The position numbers and the translations under genes are program-made. 64,000 bases of DNA from Cyanoderma ruficeps (lineage: Eukaryota > Chordata > Aves > Passeriformes > Timaliidae). Every line of letters begins with the position of its first letter. Within the stretch, counting starts at the first letter, position 1. Location: positions 7,191,955 to 7,255,954 of the forward strand of contig VZDJ01000052.1 in the NCBI GenBank assembly GCA_008694505.1, given 5' to 3'. A model generated the notes under the pieces. The model had not been told where the DNA came from. It ran no database searches and saw nothing but the letters and a program-made list of their open reading frames with translations. Shown in pieces: positions 1 through 11,290 of the stretch.

Positions 1-3000
1 AAGGAAAACAGCATGAGCTATCACAGCTAGTCCAAGAGCAGGAGGAAGTGCCTAGTGGCCAGCTATATTTTGGTCAGAGGAGGTAGGAGTGGGGTGCAGG
101 CCAGTCTGCAGCTGCTGGGGTCACCTCTCATGCACACAGATGTCGTCTGCTCTTCTGGACCAGGCACAAAAAGAGGGCAAACAGCAGGTCCTGCCCTGAA
201 TAGGTACTGCAATCCCATCTGTTGGCCCACATGTCACGTATCAATGCATCTCCACACTGTGTGCCCAGTTCCCAACAACAGCCGCCAATTTCAAAGACCT
301 CCTTTAGCAGGATGTCAAACTCATCAACCAAAATTAGGCATCCTTTAACTTAATTTCTCTTCTCCTATGCCTAAATAGTCCTTTCAGAATGGAGCAGTTT
401 CTGATTACCTGGCTCACACTAACCCTTCACCCCTCCAGAATCCACACTATTAATTCTCATAATAAAGCCTATTTTAAATATATCTTTAATCCTCTGAGAA
501 AACCAATTTCATCCTTGAATGTTCCATTGATCTACAGTAAATAAATAGGCATTAGGGAGAAACATTGCTTATTTATTTGCTTGCCACTTAGAATTTAATC
601 CTGGGATTCTAAAGGGACGATTATAAATTTCTCTAACAGTCCCTGGGGTATGTTTTGAATGTAGTCATCTAAGATAGGACTCTTGCACTCCAGGATGCCA
701 CTGCATTACAGCTTAGAAAGATTACAGCCAAACAGCACTCATTTATTATAAAGAGGGATGAGCAGTAATTCCAGGACACACACTAGATGAGATTTCAGCC
801 CTGTCTAGTTTGTGTACAGTGTGGAACGTATCTGGAAGCTTTCCAAAGCCTGCTTGCATACAGCACAGCCTCACCAAGAGACTTCCTGGCAAAAATCTTG
901 TTGGTAAAGAGAGGGGTTTGGAGCTTCTTCAGTGAAAGACAGTTTCCGCCGCTTATCAAGCCGAGTTTGTACAGCTGCAGATTTACGGCCACGTGGAAGG
1001 ACTGTGGACGTCTGAGCTCTCAGACTGGAAAATCTAAGGCCGGTGGTTGCTTCACTCAAACTTTCACTCCTCTTGAAAATCAAAGGATGGGATTTTTTTG
1101 GAAAACACAGGCCTAGGAATACTGTGCTGGGAGGGACCAGAAATGTCATTGCAGCCCGTCACATACAATTGGAAGAATCAAGCCTGCTTGACCATGAACT
1201 ACTACAACCACAGGCCATAAAACCCTCTCCTGACTCCAGAAATGAAAAGCTTAAGTTCAAAAGACTGAAAATTATGAAGACCTCACCACATACCCCGGGA
1301 AAGCTGCAGTTAATCACTCCTACAATTTAGGAGTAGGAGGAAAAAAGCAAACAAAATAGAAACAAAATAAAAACACCCAAACAAAATCCTCATTTCCTGT
1401 TTTATCCAGCCTTTTCCTGAGACAGGAAAAAACTATCCACTAACCAAAAAGCTCTTCATTCAAAGTACCTCTAGGAATCATTAGGTCATGCTGTTGGATA
1501 ACATAACTAGACTGAGCTTATATGTGTAGGGTTTCCAGGTCTCTGACCATTCTCCTAATGTCCTTTTCCAAGCCCTTCCTGGTCTGTCAGCACAACCAGA
1601 CAGCAAGGAACGGTAACAAAATGAGCAAACTCTTCAAGCCACATATTTCTACCTTACTTTCAAGGAGCAGGAGGGGATTATTCAGTAGGGAGAAGTGAAA
1701 GAAATGGCTGCACCACAATACAAAGTTGCTTAAATGCCTTGGAGACTCCAGATCCCCAGTGTGTGTCAACACGCAGCCTGAAGGAGAAGCTGAGCCAGAG
1801 CCCTTGGGTTGGGCAGCACACAGCCAAACTAAATGCTCAACACAGCAAGGGTGAAGCCTGCTCTGTGTCACTGGAGAAAATTAGGCTGATATCTAACAGA
1901 TGACATTTGCCAGCAAAAAGAGATTGTGCATGTCGTGTTTGTCTCCTGGGACAACATTCCACATCTGACACTCATCCACAATCCGTGCAGGTACTGAGTG
2001 TAACCTTGCTGTAGATGGCTTCCAACCTGCTAGCACAGGTCCTACCAGGATACAAATTCTCAAGATAACAGTCTTTTCCCATTTAATTTATGAACCTCCT
2101 TCATGCTCACGCATGCTTCATGCTTTAATTAATATCAATTAAAGACTAATCACATTCATTGCAGCCAGGTGCTGAACAAATTTGTCATTTGTCTTTGCAA
2201 GGCAGAGCACCATGGGACCCTGGTCATGTGGAGAGAAAGGAAAGAATGGAGACCACCTCTGTTCCTGCCTTATCTCTGGGCTCCTATTGCTCCCTTTGGT
2301 GCTCAGAGTTAGAGACTTCATTGCATAAGGAGTTCTGTGAACTCAGGACACTAAGGTGGTCTCTGCCTCAGAAATGTCTGTCTACCCTGGCACAAAGGCA
2401 AAATGCAGACAGCCCATCTGCACCACCACTCTTATTTCCCTCTCTCATTACAGACTCTGCACTGCAAATGCAGCTGTAGCACAACAATGCTGAATGTGTA
2501 AACCAGTCAGTGTTATCACTTCTGGCCAGATTTGGGGGCAGTGAACAACAGAAAGGCCAGTGACTCGCCCCAAATCACAGTGAAAATTATAATATTATAA
2601 TTGGAACATAATTGGAAATAGAGTCCTCATCTGCAGAGATCTGCCTGGTGTCTTCACTGTACGGTCAAAATTCATCAAACTGGGTATTTTGCCACTGAAA
2701 ACTGATTGCACACAAGAACGCGAGGGCTTGGTTTCCTTTGAGTCATTTGCAAACCAGAATTTGGGGAATAAATTTCTGTCTCTGTGTTAACAGAGACTTG
2801 GTTAACACTGTGAATCACAGAGTACGGAGTGAGACATTCCTGTCTCTTCTAGATCTTCTGTAAGTCAGACACAAAGAGTTTATCCAGGCAGATCATGCCC
2901 ACAACAACCACTCGAAGCCCATGAGAAAACCCTCCAAGGGCTCATCTTGCTTCTTGGAGAGCCAACGCACAGAGGAGTTCCCTGCAATGCCTTTCATGAT

Positions 3001-3747
3001 CTCTATTGTTCACAGGGTACTAAAGTAATGAATAGCCTTTATTTTTCCAAGTTTTCAGTCGCAGAACGCGCATGCTACCATTAAAAGGAAAACAAAAGTG
3101 CAGAAATGCCAAGATACTATGTAACACACAGCCCTTCATCACTTGCCTTGATGCACAGTGTTACAAATTTTATCTAATCAACTGACATTTTAAGCAGTGG
3201 AGAATTTAACAAGAATAACAATGTGGTGACAATTTAGTCTTTCTTACCCCTCCATAAAAACACTGTCTTCTGTTTGGTCTAGATTTAGGTCAAGACATTT
3301 CACTAATTTGCTAGTCATTAAAAAGATATTTTTATACCCAGCCTGTAATATTATACTCTTCAGTGATTATGATAGTTCCCAACAGAATTCCAGACTTGAA
3401 AATGAAGGCTGGGAAGCTGAGCTGCAATTATGATACTTTAAATAATTCCACAAAAGTAGAACCACTGTTAAATAATTTATAGTCTTTGATCTTGTCACAG
3501 ATCTACTGAAATCTTCACATCACTCAAGCTAAATATTTTCAAACAGAAATGGGATAGGTTACTTCCCTCCACCCCCTTCTGTCACTGTGGGAGCCGAGGA
3601 AAATAACGGTGCCAGGGGCCAAACTCTTCATTACTTTGGTGTAAGCCCCTTCTCGCATGAAAATTCTTCCTCTGGGGTTCAAACACATCCAGAGATAAGT
3701 CTTTCATCACAGCATCTTGAAAGGTTAAGAAAGCAGCGCTTATTTTT
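1..3747. other. Unique non-coding stretch, no gene recognised
   Basis: I see no recognisable gene, RNA gene or repeat here. Open frames are all under about 110 codons, overlap each other on both strands and have no familiar motif. Composition is moderately AT-rich, with TAAT-containing patches around 460-600 and 3160-3480. It is most simply intronic or intergenic DNA. Confidence 0.6.
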
Positions 3748-3850
3748 GAATCATGGAATCATTTAGGTTGGAAAAGGCCTTTAAGATCCTCAAGCCCAAC
3801 CATCAACCCAGAAACAGCACCATTTTCACTCTTTAACCACGCCTTCAAAA
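3748..3850 (-). mobile_element. CR1 LINE 3' end, short truncated copy
   Basis: On the plus strand the segment opens with two units of the type gaatcatg/gaatcatt and then aggttggaaaaggcctttaa. This is the reverse complement of the CR1 3' tail and its last conserved block. Homology continues through the 'cccaaccatcaaccca' portion and fades near 3850, so only about 100 bp remain. CR1 copies are usually 5'-truncated on insertion, which explains the length. It lies 84 bp from a second CR1 end with its own tail, so the two are separate insertions. Confidence 0.85.
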
Positions 3851-3933
3851 TAGATTTTCCTCCAAAATTACATAATTCCCAACACTTTACAAAACAGAAA
3901 ATGCAACCTTTGAAGTCTGCACTTTGCACAGCT

Positions 3934-4332
3934 ACAGAATCATAGAGTTGGAAGGGACCCATCAGGATCCTCACAGTCCAGCTGCTGGCCCTGCACAGGT
4001 CACCCCAGGAATCCCACCATGTGCACAAGAGAATTGTCCAAAGGATTCTTGAACTCTGTCAGGCTTGAGGATGCAACCACTTCTCTGGGGAGCCTGCTCC
4101 AGTGCCCAAGCACCCTCTGGGTGAAGAACCTTTCCCTAATATACAACCTAAACCTCCCCTGACTCAATTTCAGGCCATTCTCTCCAAGTTCTGTCACTGG
4201 TCACCACAGAGGAGAGATCAGTGCCTGCCTATTCCCCTCACAAGGAAATTGTAACTGCAGTGAGGTTTTCCCTCAGTCTCCTCTTCTTCAGGTTGAACAG
4301 ACCAAGTGACATCAGCTGTTCCTCATGTATTG
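3934..4332 (-). mobile_element. CR1 LINE 3' end with relic of the ORF2 C-terminus
   Basis: The plus strand starts with acagaatcatagagttggaa, the reverse complement of a CR1 3' tail, and runs through conserved blocks to a 'ttcttcaggttgaacagacc' block. On the minus strand (roughly 4197-4000) a frame keeps the C-terminal CR1 reverse-transcriptase signature: NGLKLSQGRF, then RFFTQRVLGHWSRLPREVV. The frame is interrupted, and the element has lost everything 5' of the last ~400 bp, so it is immobile. It sits between a shorter CR1 stub and a solo LTR, making 3.7-5.7 kb a small repeat cluster. Confidence 0.9.
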
Positions 4333-4478
4333 GAACCATGGAAGCAGAGAATTTCAGGCTTTCTGTTCTAGCAGGCACTCACCCTCAAGCAAGCACTATG
4401 TTTGACCTGAGGCCTTGGAAAAGGCTTCCAAAATTGAGTGACGGCGCTGGGATTATGGGTGTGGAGTTTGAATAGAAG

Positions 4479-4863
4479 TGTGTGATATCACAGGGTGGAA
4501 AACTTAGAGTTTAAGATTTTAGTATATAGCAATATATATAAAGCAACGTGGAGGATTTAGGGCATAGACTAAGTAGTTCTTATTTCTTCTTCATGGGTTT
4601 GGGTGGTAATTTGTAATTGGGTGAAAAGGTCCACATTGCAAGGGGCTAGTTATTGGGTTAAAAGTAAAAATAATATAGGTGTCATCTCGTTATTGGAGAA
4701 TTTATGCTTAAAAGACCTTGGAAAGAGTTAGAGACAGAGCCATTTCCTACCTTGTTAGCTGGAGCTCACAACTCCTGAGACTGTATTATAGATAAGAATT
4801 AATAAACAACTGAGTCCGAACAAGAAAACTGCGTCTCCCGAATATTTAATCCTGGCTCTAACA
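4479..4863 (+). mobile_element. Solo LTR of an endogenous retrovirus, family A
   Basis: A 385-bp segment starts TGTG and ends CTAACA (TGT...ACA termini) and is flanked by the same four bases, gaag, at 4475-4478 and 4864-4867, as expected for a target-site duplication. Inside are a TATA-like box (tatataaag, about 4537-4543) and a polyadenylation signal AATAAA at 4801-4806, 57 bp before the 3' end, in the order of a plus-strand LTR. The first bases include the 12-bp palindrome TGTGATATCACA (4481-4492). No retroviral gene remnant is found on either side, so this is a solo LTR left by recombination between two LTRs. The retroviral class is not certain; a 4-bp duplication fits ERV1-like elements. 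Confidence 0.75.
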
Positions 4864-5234
4864 GAAGAAAAGAAGATTAAAAAACCAATACTCATGCGGC
4901 TTCCCCCATCCAGACCCACCATCTTACAGGCAAGCAGAAGCTCCACACAGGACATCAGCGCTCACAAAGTTCTGTGGATCTGTGCCAGGGAGGTGAGGAG
5001 ACTCACACGAGAGGCTCAGCCACACTGGGAGATCTCCTCAGGTGGCCTCATGCCTAGAGAGGCACTGAACACCTCCACTTTACTCAAATAAATGCCAGCT
5101 CCTAGAGGCTGGTAAACAGGGACACACATGAAAATGCAGACTGTGTTAAACTGCGTGGTTAAAACAGAAGAAAAAGCCCTCTGTAGCCTGTGGTCTGTCC
5201 AGTTGCAATCCACTTCAGTGTGGTCCTTAACAGG

Positions 5235-5724
5235 GTCCTCAGCACAAGAAAGATGTGGACCTGGCTGGACTGAGTTCAGAGGAGATCACTGAAGACCATC
5301 AGAGGGATAGAACACATCTCCTATGGAGAGAGTTGGGGTTCTTCAGCCTCAAGAAGAGGAGGCTCCAAGGAGACCTGATTGCAGCTTATGGGGTTTATGG
5401 AAAAAAGGGAAAGGGACTTGTTATATGGGAAAATAGTGACAGGACGAGGGGCAGTGGTTTTAAACTGAAAGAGAGCAGGTTTAAATCAGATGTTGGGAAG
5501 AAATCCATTACTCAGAGGGTGGTGAACAGAGAAAGAGGTTGCCCAGAGAGGTTGGTGTATACCCTATCCCTGGAAGTGTTCAAGGCCAGGTTGAATGGGG
5601 CTTTGAACAATCCAGTCTAGTGGATTGTCAAGGTCAAGGTGGCATCCTTGTCCATGGCAGGAGGATTAAAACCAGATAACCTTTAAGGTCCCTATCAACA
5701 CAAACCATTCTATGATTCTCATGT
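5235..5724 (+). mobile_element. CR1 LINE 3' end with ORF2 C-terminal relic
   Basis: This is a plus-strand CR1 of about 490 bp that ends in ccattctatgattctcatg, a decayed ATTCTATG tail. A reading frame at 5255-5620 is the C-terminal part of the CR1 reverse-transcriptase polyprotein. It has the motif ELGFFSLKKRRLQGDLIAAY near its residues 27-46, then DRTRGSGFKLKESRF and a final LEVFKARLNGAL block. The start codon of that frame has no meaning, since the homology begins further upstream at about 5235 (gtcctcagcacaagaaagat). The 5' four kilobases of a full element are absent, so it is dead on arrival. Confidence 0.93.
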
Positions 5725-8700
5725 TCTACTACTCACTCAGTAACTGTTTAGTTACCATCAGGTCCAGTGGCCAAATAACCTACTCTCTACCAAAAACTGA
5801 GGTTCTCAGTTAAAAATCATCTTACAAAGCCAAATGCAGAAGCACTGGTGTAAATTAAAGGCTGGCACACAAGATCAAGCTATGCTATTGGAAAAAAAAA
5901 CCAAAAACCTCTAATTAGCTGAGCCCAGTAGCTCAAGACAAGATAACATATCTTAAATGCCTTTTGCTGGAGGCAAACCCAAGTCTGCATCCCGTTGCAG
6001 CCCTCAATGCCTACGTGCATGTGTATGTACAATTACAGCAGCTCTGCTGACTGATAACTTGTTAAATTGACATAACTTGACTGTCAGGGTCCTAAGACTA
6101 ATGAAACATGTAAAGTATGCCAGAAGTAAACAGCAGCTTTCCAGGAAACACCTAATTTGCATTCTAATTAATGCAATGTGGGGCAGAAGTCATAAATAAA
6201 GGATTCAATCACAGCTCACTGTATAATAGGCAGAGTAGTTTTACACACCTGATATGACAGGCAAGTACTAATGTGGGGTTATGGAAGATGCCAGACCTAA
6301 ACTAGCTCTTCACATATGCAAGGGACAAAGAGGTGCAGCACCTGAAAAAAAAAAAAGGTTTAATGCTGCAAATGTCTTTTAAAAGTTTCCCTCCCTAGGA
6401 ATAAATCACTTTTTTTTTTTTCCTTTTCTTACAAGATGACAAGTGTAAAGAAAATTTCATCTAGAGGAGTCCTTGAAGGTGTGACAAACAGGATTTGAAC
6501 ACCACACTTTCAGGCTTATTGCCACTGGTGATGAGCACTGCTCATACCCTGAATGCCCGGGTAAAGATTGGAATCTCACTTTTCAAACAGCTTTCAGAAG
6601 TCTTCCCAAAATAGCTGCCACCACCAAGGAACCCTGTGCATGCTCCTTGAAAAGGATGAGCACCAGGTCTGAATCTTGCTATCACATTTGTCAGACCTGT
6701 CACACAGAACATATTGCCTGCAACAGGCATTTTTTGGGGATTAGGTAGAGTTTGAGGATGGATTCCTGCTATGGTCTCACCTATAGCCTCACCCCATCAC
6801 GATTATGGTGTTCCAGCCACTCCCTTCTGGGCACCATATTTTATGCAGTTAATGCCAGCTGGTGAGCTCTGAACACAATGGGGCAGCAGAAAAGGAGGCT
6901 GGTTGCACTTAGCCACAATAAATTAATCTATATAAAGCCATTCAGAAACTCAATTTTGATGTCCTTTCTTTGTGGGATGGCGCATGTGGTTTACGTTACT
7001 TTGAGAACACTTTGGTGAGCCCTCCGTTGTATTTATTAAGTGCAATCAATTCAATTTGAGAGAAAGAAATTAAGTTACTTGCTTTCTAATTACAAATAAA
7101 CAAAATTATTTTAAATATCCCGCTTTTCTTCCCTGCTGAAACGACAGTAGAAAAACTGGCCCATGTAAGTGACAGAAGGTTATTGCAAACCAAGCTGATG
7201 AATTGAAAGGGAACAGTAAACATCAGCACCATAATAAAGTCAAGTGCCTTTTTGCTTTTAACTGCTTCTCCTCACTCGCTTCACATTTCCCCACTACTCC
7301 ACCACAAGCAGCAACTCTTTCCATGGAACCCTCCACGCTCATTCATTTTTGTGAAAAATACTTCCTCAGTAGCTATTTGTTTTTCTTGCAACCATAGTGA
7401 TAAAATATATTACTGGCAGAACTCTCAGGATTATAAATAGGTATCATTCTTTGTTTAATTTCAGTAAGCCAGGACAAAATCACTGAGGTTTTTACACACA
7501 TGACTTTCATTAGGAGCAATGTACAACTGAAAACACATTAGGCTCTTGCCTTTTATTTGTCCTTATTTCTATTTGTTTATGCCTTCATGTAATTAGAAGG
7601 CTGGAAATTTTGGGGGTGTAATAGCAAAGGGAAAAACCCCTGACAACTGAGGAAGGGGAAAAGTCACTCACACTAGGACAGTAACTACCAATCTGTCAGA
7701 AAAGTGTTTTGTTTTGAGGTTTTTGCTTGTTTCCATTTTTGTTAAATTGTTTAAGATGTGTTACTTTGGTAAATATCCGTCTAACTCCAAGTGCTACAAG
7801 TCGAGCATGCTGTCAACACTGTGCTTGAAGAAAGCCTGCTCTGAAAATTTAATACATTATTCCAGCTGAAACCCAACAGACAGTTACTTTCTTCCCAAAT
7901 GCTCAGGGTCCCTCACTGAAGCCATGAGAGACCAGAGCTGACATTTCATATACTTCGAAGCCAGACAAGCACTGCCAAAAATAACCATAAAAAACGAGTT
8001 CAAGCTTTTCTTTGGGTCAAACCTTTCGAGGATTTTCCTTAAAATTCATATAAATGATCTTTAGTTAGGACTTACAGTTTTTTCAGGGCTTGCAAGCACT
8101 CATCTTTATGTTGTCTTACACACTAAGAGCTGCTCTCTTAATATCTCATCTTTTATTCCTGTTCCACTCCGTGTTATGAGCAAAGACTCAATAAAACAAC
8201 ACAGAATTGATGTGATAAAGAGAGGAAGTCCTCAACACTTCACATTTGGAACACTTCTGCAGCAATCCCCATCTTGCCACCATGGCCATGGACAGAGGAG
8301 CCACCACCAGGACCTGCAGATCTCCAAGGGTTAACCAGCAACGTGTGAGGGCGGGGTCATATTCCAGACTAATAGAATTAGTCTAAATTCTGCTTTAGCG
8401 GAGTTAAACCACAGCAGTCACAAGAAGGGAGCTGGAAGGATTTGCTGTTTGGGAGCCATTCCATGCCACCCTCAGACAAGTCTCCCGTAGAAGTCAGCAG
8501 GACGCTCCTCTGGTTATGGACTGCAGCAGGAGTTGGCTCTGAAGAAAAGGGATTCATGGGGGGAGCTTCTGGTAGCAGCATGTACACAAGGGAAGTTGGG
8601 CACAGCAGCATTTTCCTTTCAAAATCTCCCTGCTCCTGAAAGGCCACCCATGGGACGCAGCCATCTCTCATGTAGCTATTGTTTCCCGTGGACATGTGCC

Positions 8701-9884
8701 ATGTGTTAGCAGCCTCTCAGGGCCTTGTGCAGAGAAGACAAAGACTGCCCTCTGCCTTTCTGCCTTCAGAGGCCACTCGCAGCACAAACAAGGCAAGGAA
8801 TAAGAATACAACCGCCCCCCAAAACAGGCTCCAGCAGCAGCCAAGGTAATTCCTACAGCCAGCATGGCAGCAATGGAAGGAGCCTTCCTGGGAGAGTTGG
8901 AGGGCACTTGGAGCAGATCATCCCCGAGTCACTGGTTTAGTAAGCACATACTTCAGTTTAAGAGCCAGGGGGATGTGTAGTAGTAAATGATGAGGGGAAA
9001 AAAAAAAAAAAAAGGAACAGTTTCACACAAACGTTTTACTGATTTCACCACTGTCAGGTCGAGCTTCTCTAGTACAGAGAAAATGCAAAGAGTGGGGGCT
9101 GGAATGAGAAGGCTTGACTCCGAAGCCCTTTCTCAAAGCAGTATTTTCAGGAGTGCAATTAGATTTCCTCACAACCTTCTCCTTCATTCCTTCTTTAGGG
9201 TTTTTTTTTGGGGGGGTAGGGCAAGCATTCCCCGCAGAAGCAGGACGAAATTTAACAGCAGCAGAGTTATCAGAAGCCTCATGTGTCAAATAAACACTAC
9301 ATTTCTCACAAATAGAAAACATACAAGCCATAAATCAAGGGTCCAGCAGAGAGAAGCTTGTCGCTGGGAAGTGTCAGTGCACATGGATTTGGATGGCTTT
9401 TGCCCTCAGGCTGCCTGAAGGAAGTTTTGACCCAGGATATTAATACAGCTTATTTGATACAGAGTGAACCAGGCTGGGGCTCCAAGGTCTGTTTACATTA
9501 CAAGACTGTGGGCCTTTGGGAGATTAACACCTAGAGAAAACGCATCTGTGTTTGTTCTGGGTGAGGCCACAATTTAAATTCTTATGTTATCACACAAACT
9601 AGACATGATAGATAATCAATGCCCTGTGATAGTTAGTACTGAGGAACTGAGCTAGGTTGTTTGTTTTTTTGTTTGGTTTGTGGTGTTTTTTTTTGCAGGG
9701 TCGTTATTCAGCATATCATTCTTGCCGTGTTCATTTCTATTTAAAGTAGAATCAGGCATTTATTTTCCTGAGACTTTTATGGACGCATATGTACATTTTC
9801 ATCTCTCAACATAAAGCAAAACTGCCTGGATTATGTCAGTTCTGTGCGTTTTTTTTGCAGGGAAATAAAATATATTATATTGTT
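5725..9884. other. Unique non-coding stretch with homopolymer tracts
   Basis: No gene is recognised. The stretch holds short homopolymers (A at 6346-6357, T at 6411-6421, a 17-base A run at 8998-9014) and one copy of a 56-bp direct repeat described separately at 8113-8168. The frame at 8987-9418 (143 codons) begins in the A run and has no recognisable domain; I regard it as random. Confidence 0.55.
8113..8168 (+). repeat. 56-bp direct repeat, copy 1
   Basis: This segment matches 10740-10795 at 52 of 56 positions by eye, without gaps; all four differences are transitions. The flanks do not match. Neither copy shows a poly-A tail, terminal inverted repeats or a target duplication. It is either a local duplication or two pieces of an unnamed dispersed repeat. 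Confidence 0.8.
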
Positions 9885-11290
9885 GCAAAACATTATGTCA
9901 CAGAAATCGCACAGACATCAGACTAAAAGGAATCTTAAGAGGGCCTTCAGTTTATCTTGTTGCCTAGAAGAAGTAGCAAGTTTACTTGCAGCCATGACAT
10001 ATGTCCATCAAACTTCTCAAAACCTTTAGAAGAGACTCTGCAACATCCCTGGGTAACCTATTGTAGTGATTAACAATCCTATCCATACAGATTTTTTTTT
10101 TAAACAACCAAAAGCCTTGTTTTGCTACTGGTGAAGCCAGTCTCTGAAATTTTTTTCACATCTTTAATCTGCACTTTAGGTTAATCTACACTTCAGAAAA
10201 CTCCACCCCTTTGAAAACACTGACAGCTGAATGCAAGGCTTTAGACACACTGCCCCTATGGATATGGAATTAAATACAGAGCCAGGATGGCAATCTGGGC
10301 AGAGGGAGCAACAAGCACAGATCAGGGTCAGCAGCACTGTAGAGAGCTAAGTGTGTCACACACTTCTCACATGCCTGAGCAAGTCAAGCACTGATCTGGT
10401 AAATCTGAGTTCAGTTTAGTTTTTAGAGAAAGCCTTCTATCAAACATGTGTGAAAATACAGTGCTTGCAATCCTACAGGCAGTGCTGGCTCCACAGCCAC
10501 AGTGGCTGATAGATCTGCATCCCCTTTCTAACAGCAGCTGCCTACAAGGCTTACACCCTTCTTCAGATGTACCTTTTCTAGGCAAACACACACAAATCTT
10601 TCAACCTTTCAGCACAGATCACACTTCCCAAGTCTCAAATCATTTGGGTCATTCTTCTAGATTACATCCCACTTGTCTGAAGGAATGAAAAAAAAGGTCT
10701 AAAAATGCAGCTGCTGACTTCTTGCCACTGGACAGAGATGTCTTGCACACTAAGAGCTGTTCTCTTAATACCTCATCTTTTATTCCTGTTTCACTTTCCA
10801 GGCACTAAAACTCCATCTTCTCTCCTGATGCCAAGTCTCTGTACAGTTACAGATTCTCTGACACACACTGCTTTGCAGTTCTATAACCTGAGTGCCTTCA
10901 TACTGATATATTTTTCCCAATATATCATGGTCATTTGTTCTTCTAATCCTGTGTGCTAAAGCACTTCTGTGTCCTCAGTCTAAATTTCACATGTTCACTT
11001 TCTATCCCATCATTCAAGCCACTAATGAAAATATTGATGGGAACCAGGCCCAAAATTAAGCCTCTTCAAGAGCAAAAGTGAATTCTCCTTTCAATAGGGC
11101 ATCACTGCTAACTGCTTTCTCAGCATGGGGTTTTTAAAGAAGCAGGCCATCCCCTGTTATCCAGAAAAAAATTCAGTTTACATGAGAGCATATAGTCTCC
11201 CACAGTGTCAAAAATCCCGGCTTAAGTCAAGATGTATCACATTTACCACTTTCCCCTTATCCACTAAGCCTTTTTCTCTGGGAAGGAAGG
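9885..11290 (-). mobile_element. Ancient, heavily decayed CR1-type LINE
   Basis: Several blocks in the right order match the reverse complement of a CR1 3' region. There is a tail-like 'atgtcacagaaatcgcacag' at about 9894. At about 10034-10070 a 'gagactctgcaacatccctg...gtaacctattgtagtg' block appears. A 'ctttcagcacagatcacact' block follows at about 10607, then a block at about 11020-11060 (aaaatattgatgggaaccag). Last comes 'cccacagtgtcaaa...aagtc...ccccttatccactaagcc' near 11200-11270. Identity to a typical CR1 is clearly low and the segments between blocks have drifted or gained insertions, so the whole could be one old copy or two. The outer limits are approximate. Confidence 0.65.
10740..10795 (+). 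repeat. 56-bp direct repeat, copy 2
   Basis: This is the partner of 8113-8168 (52/56 identical), 2.6 kb apart and in the same orientation. It lies inside the span of the ancient CR1 at 9885-11290 but is far better preserved relative to its partner than the CR1 blocks around it are to CR1. Confidence 0.8.
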
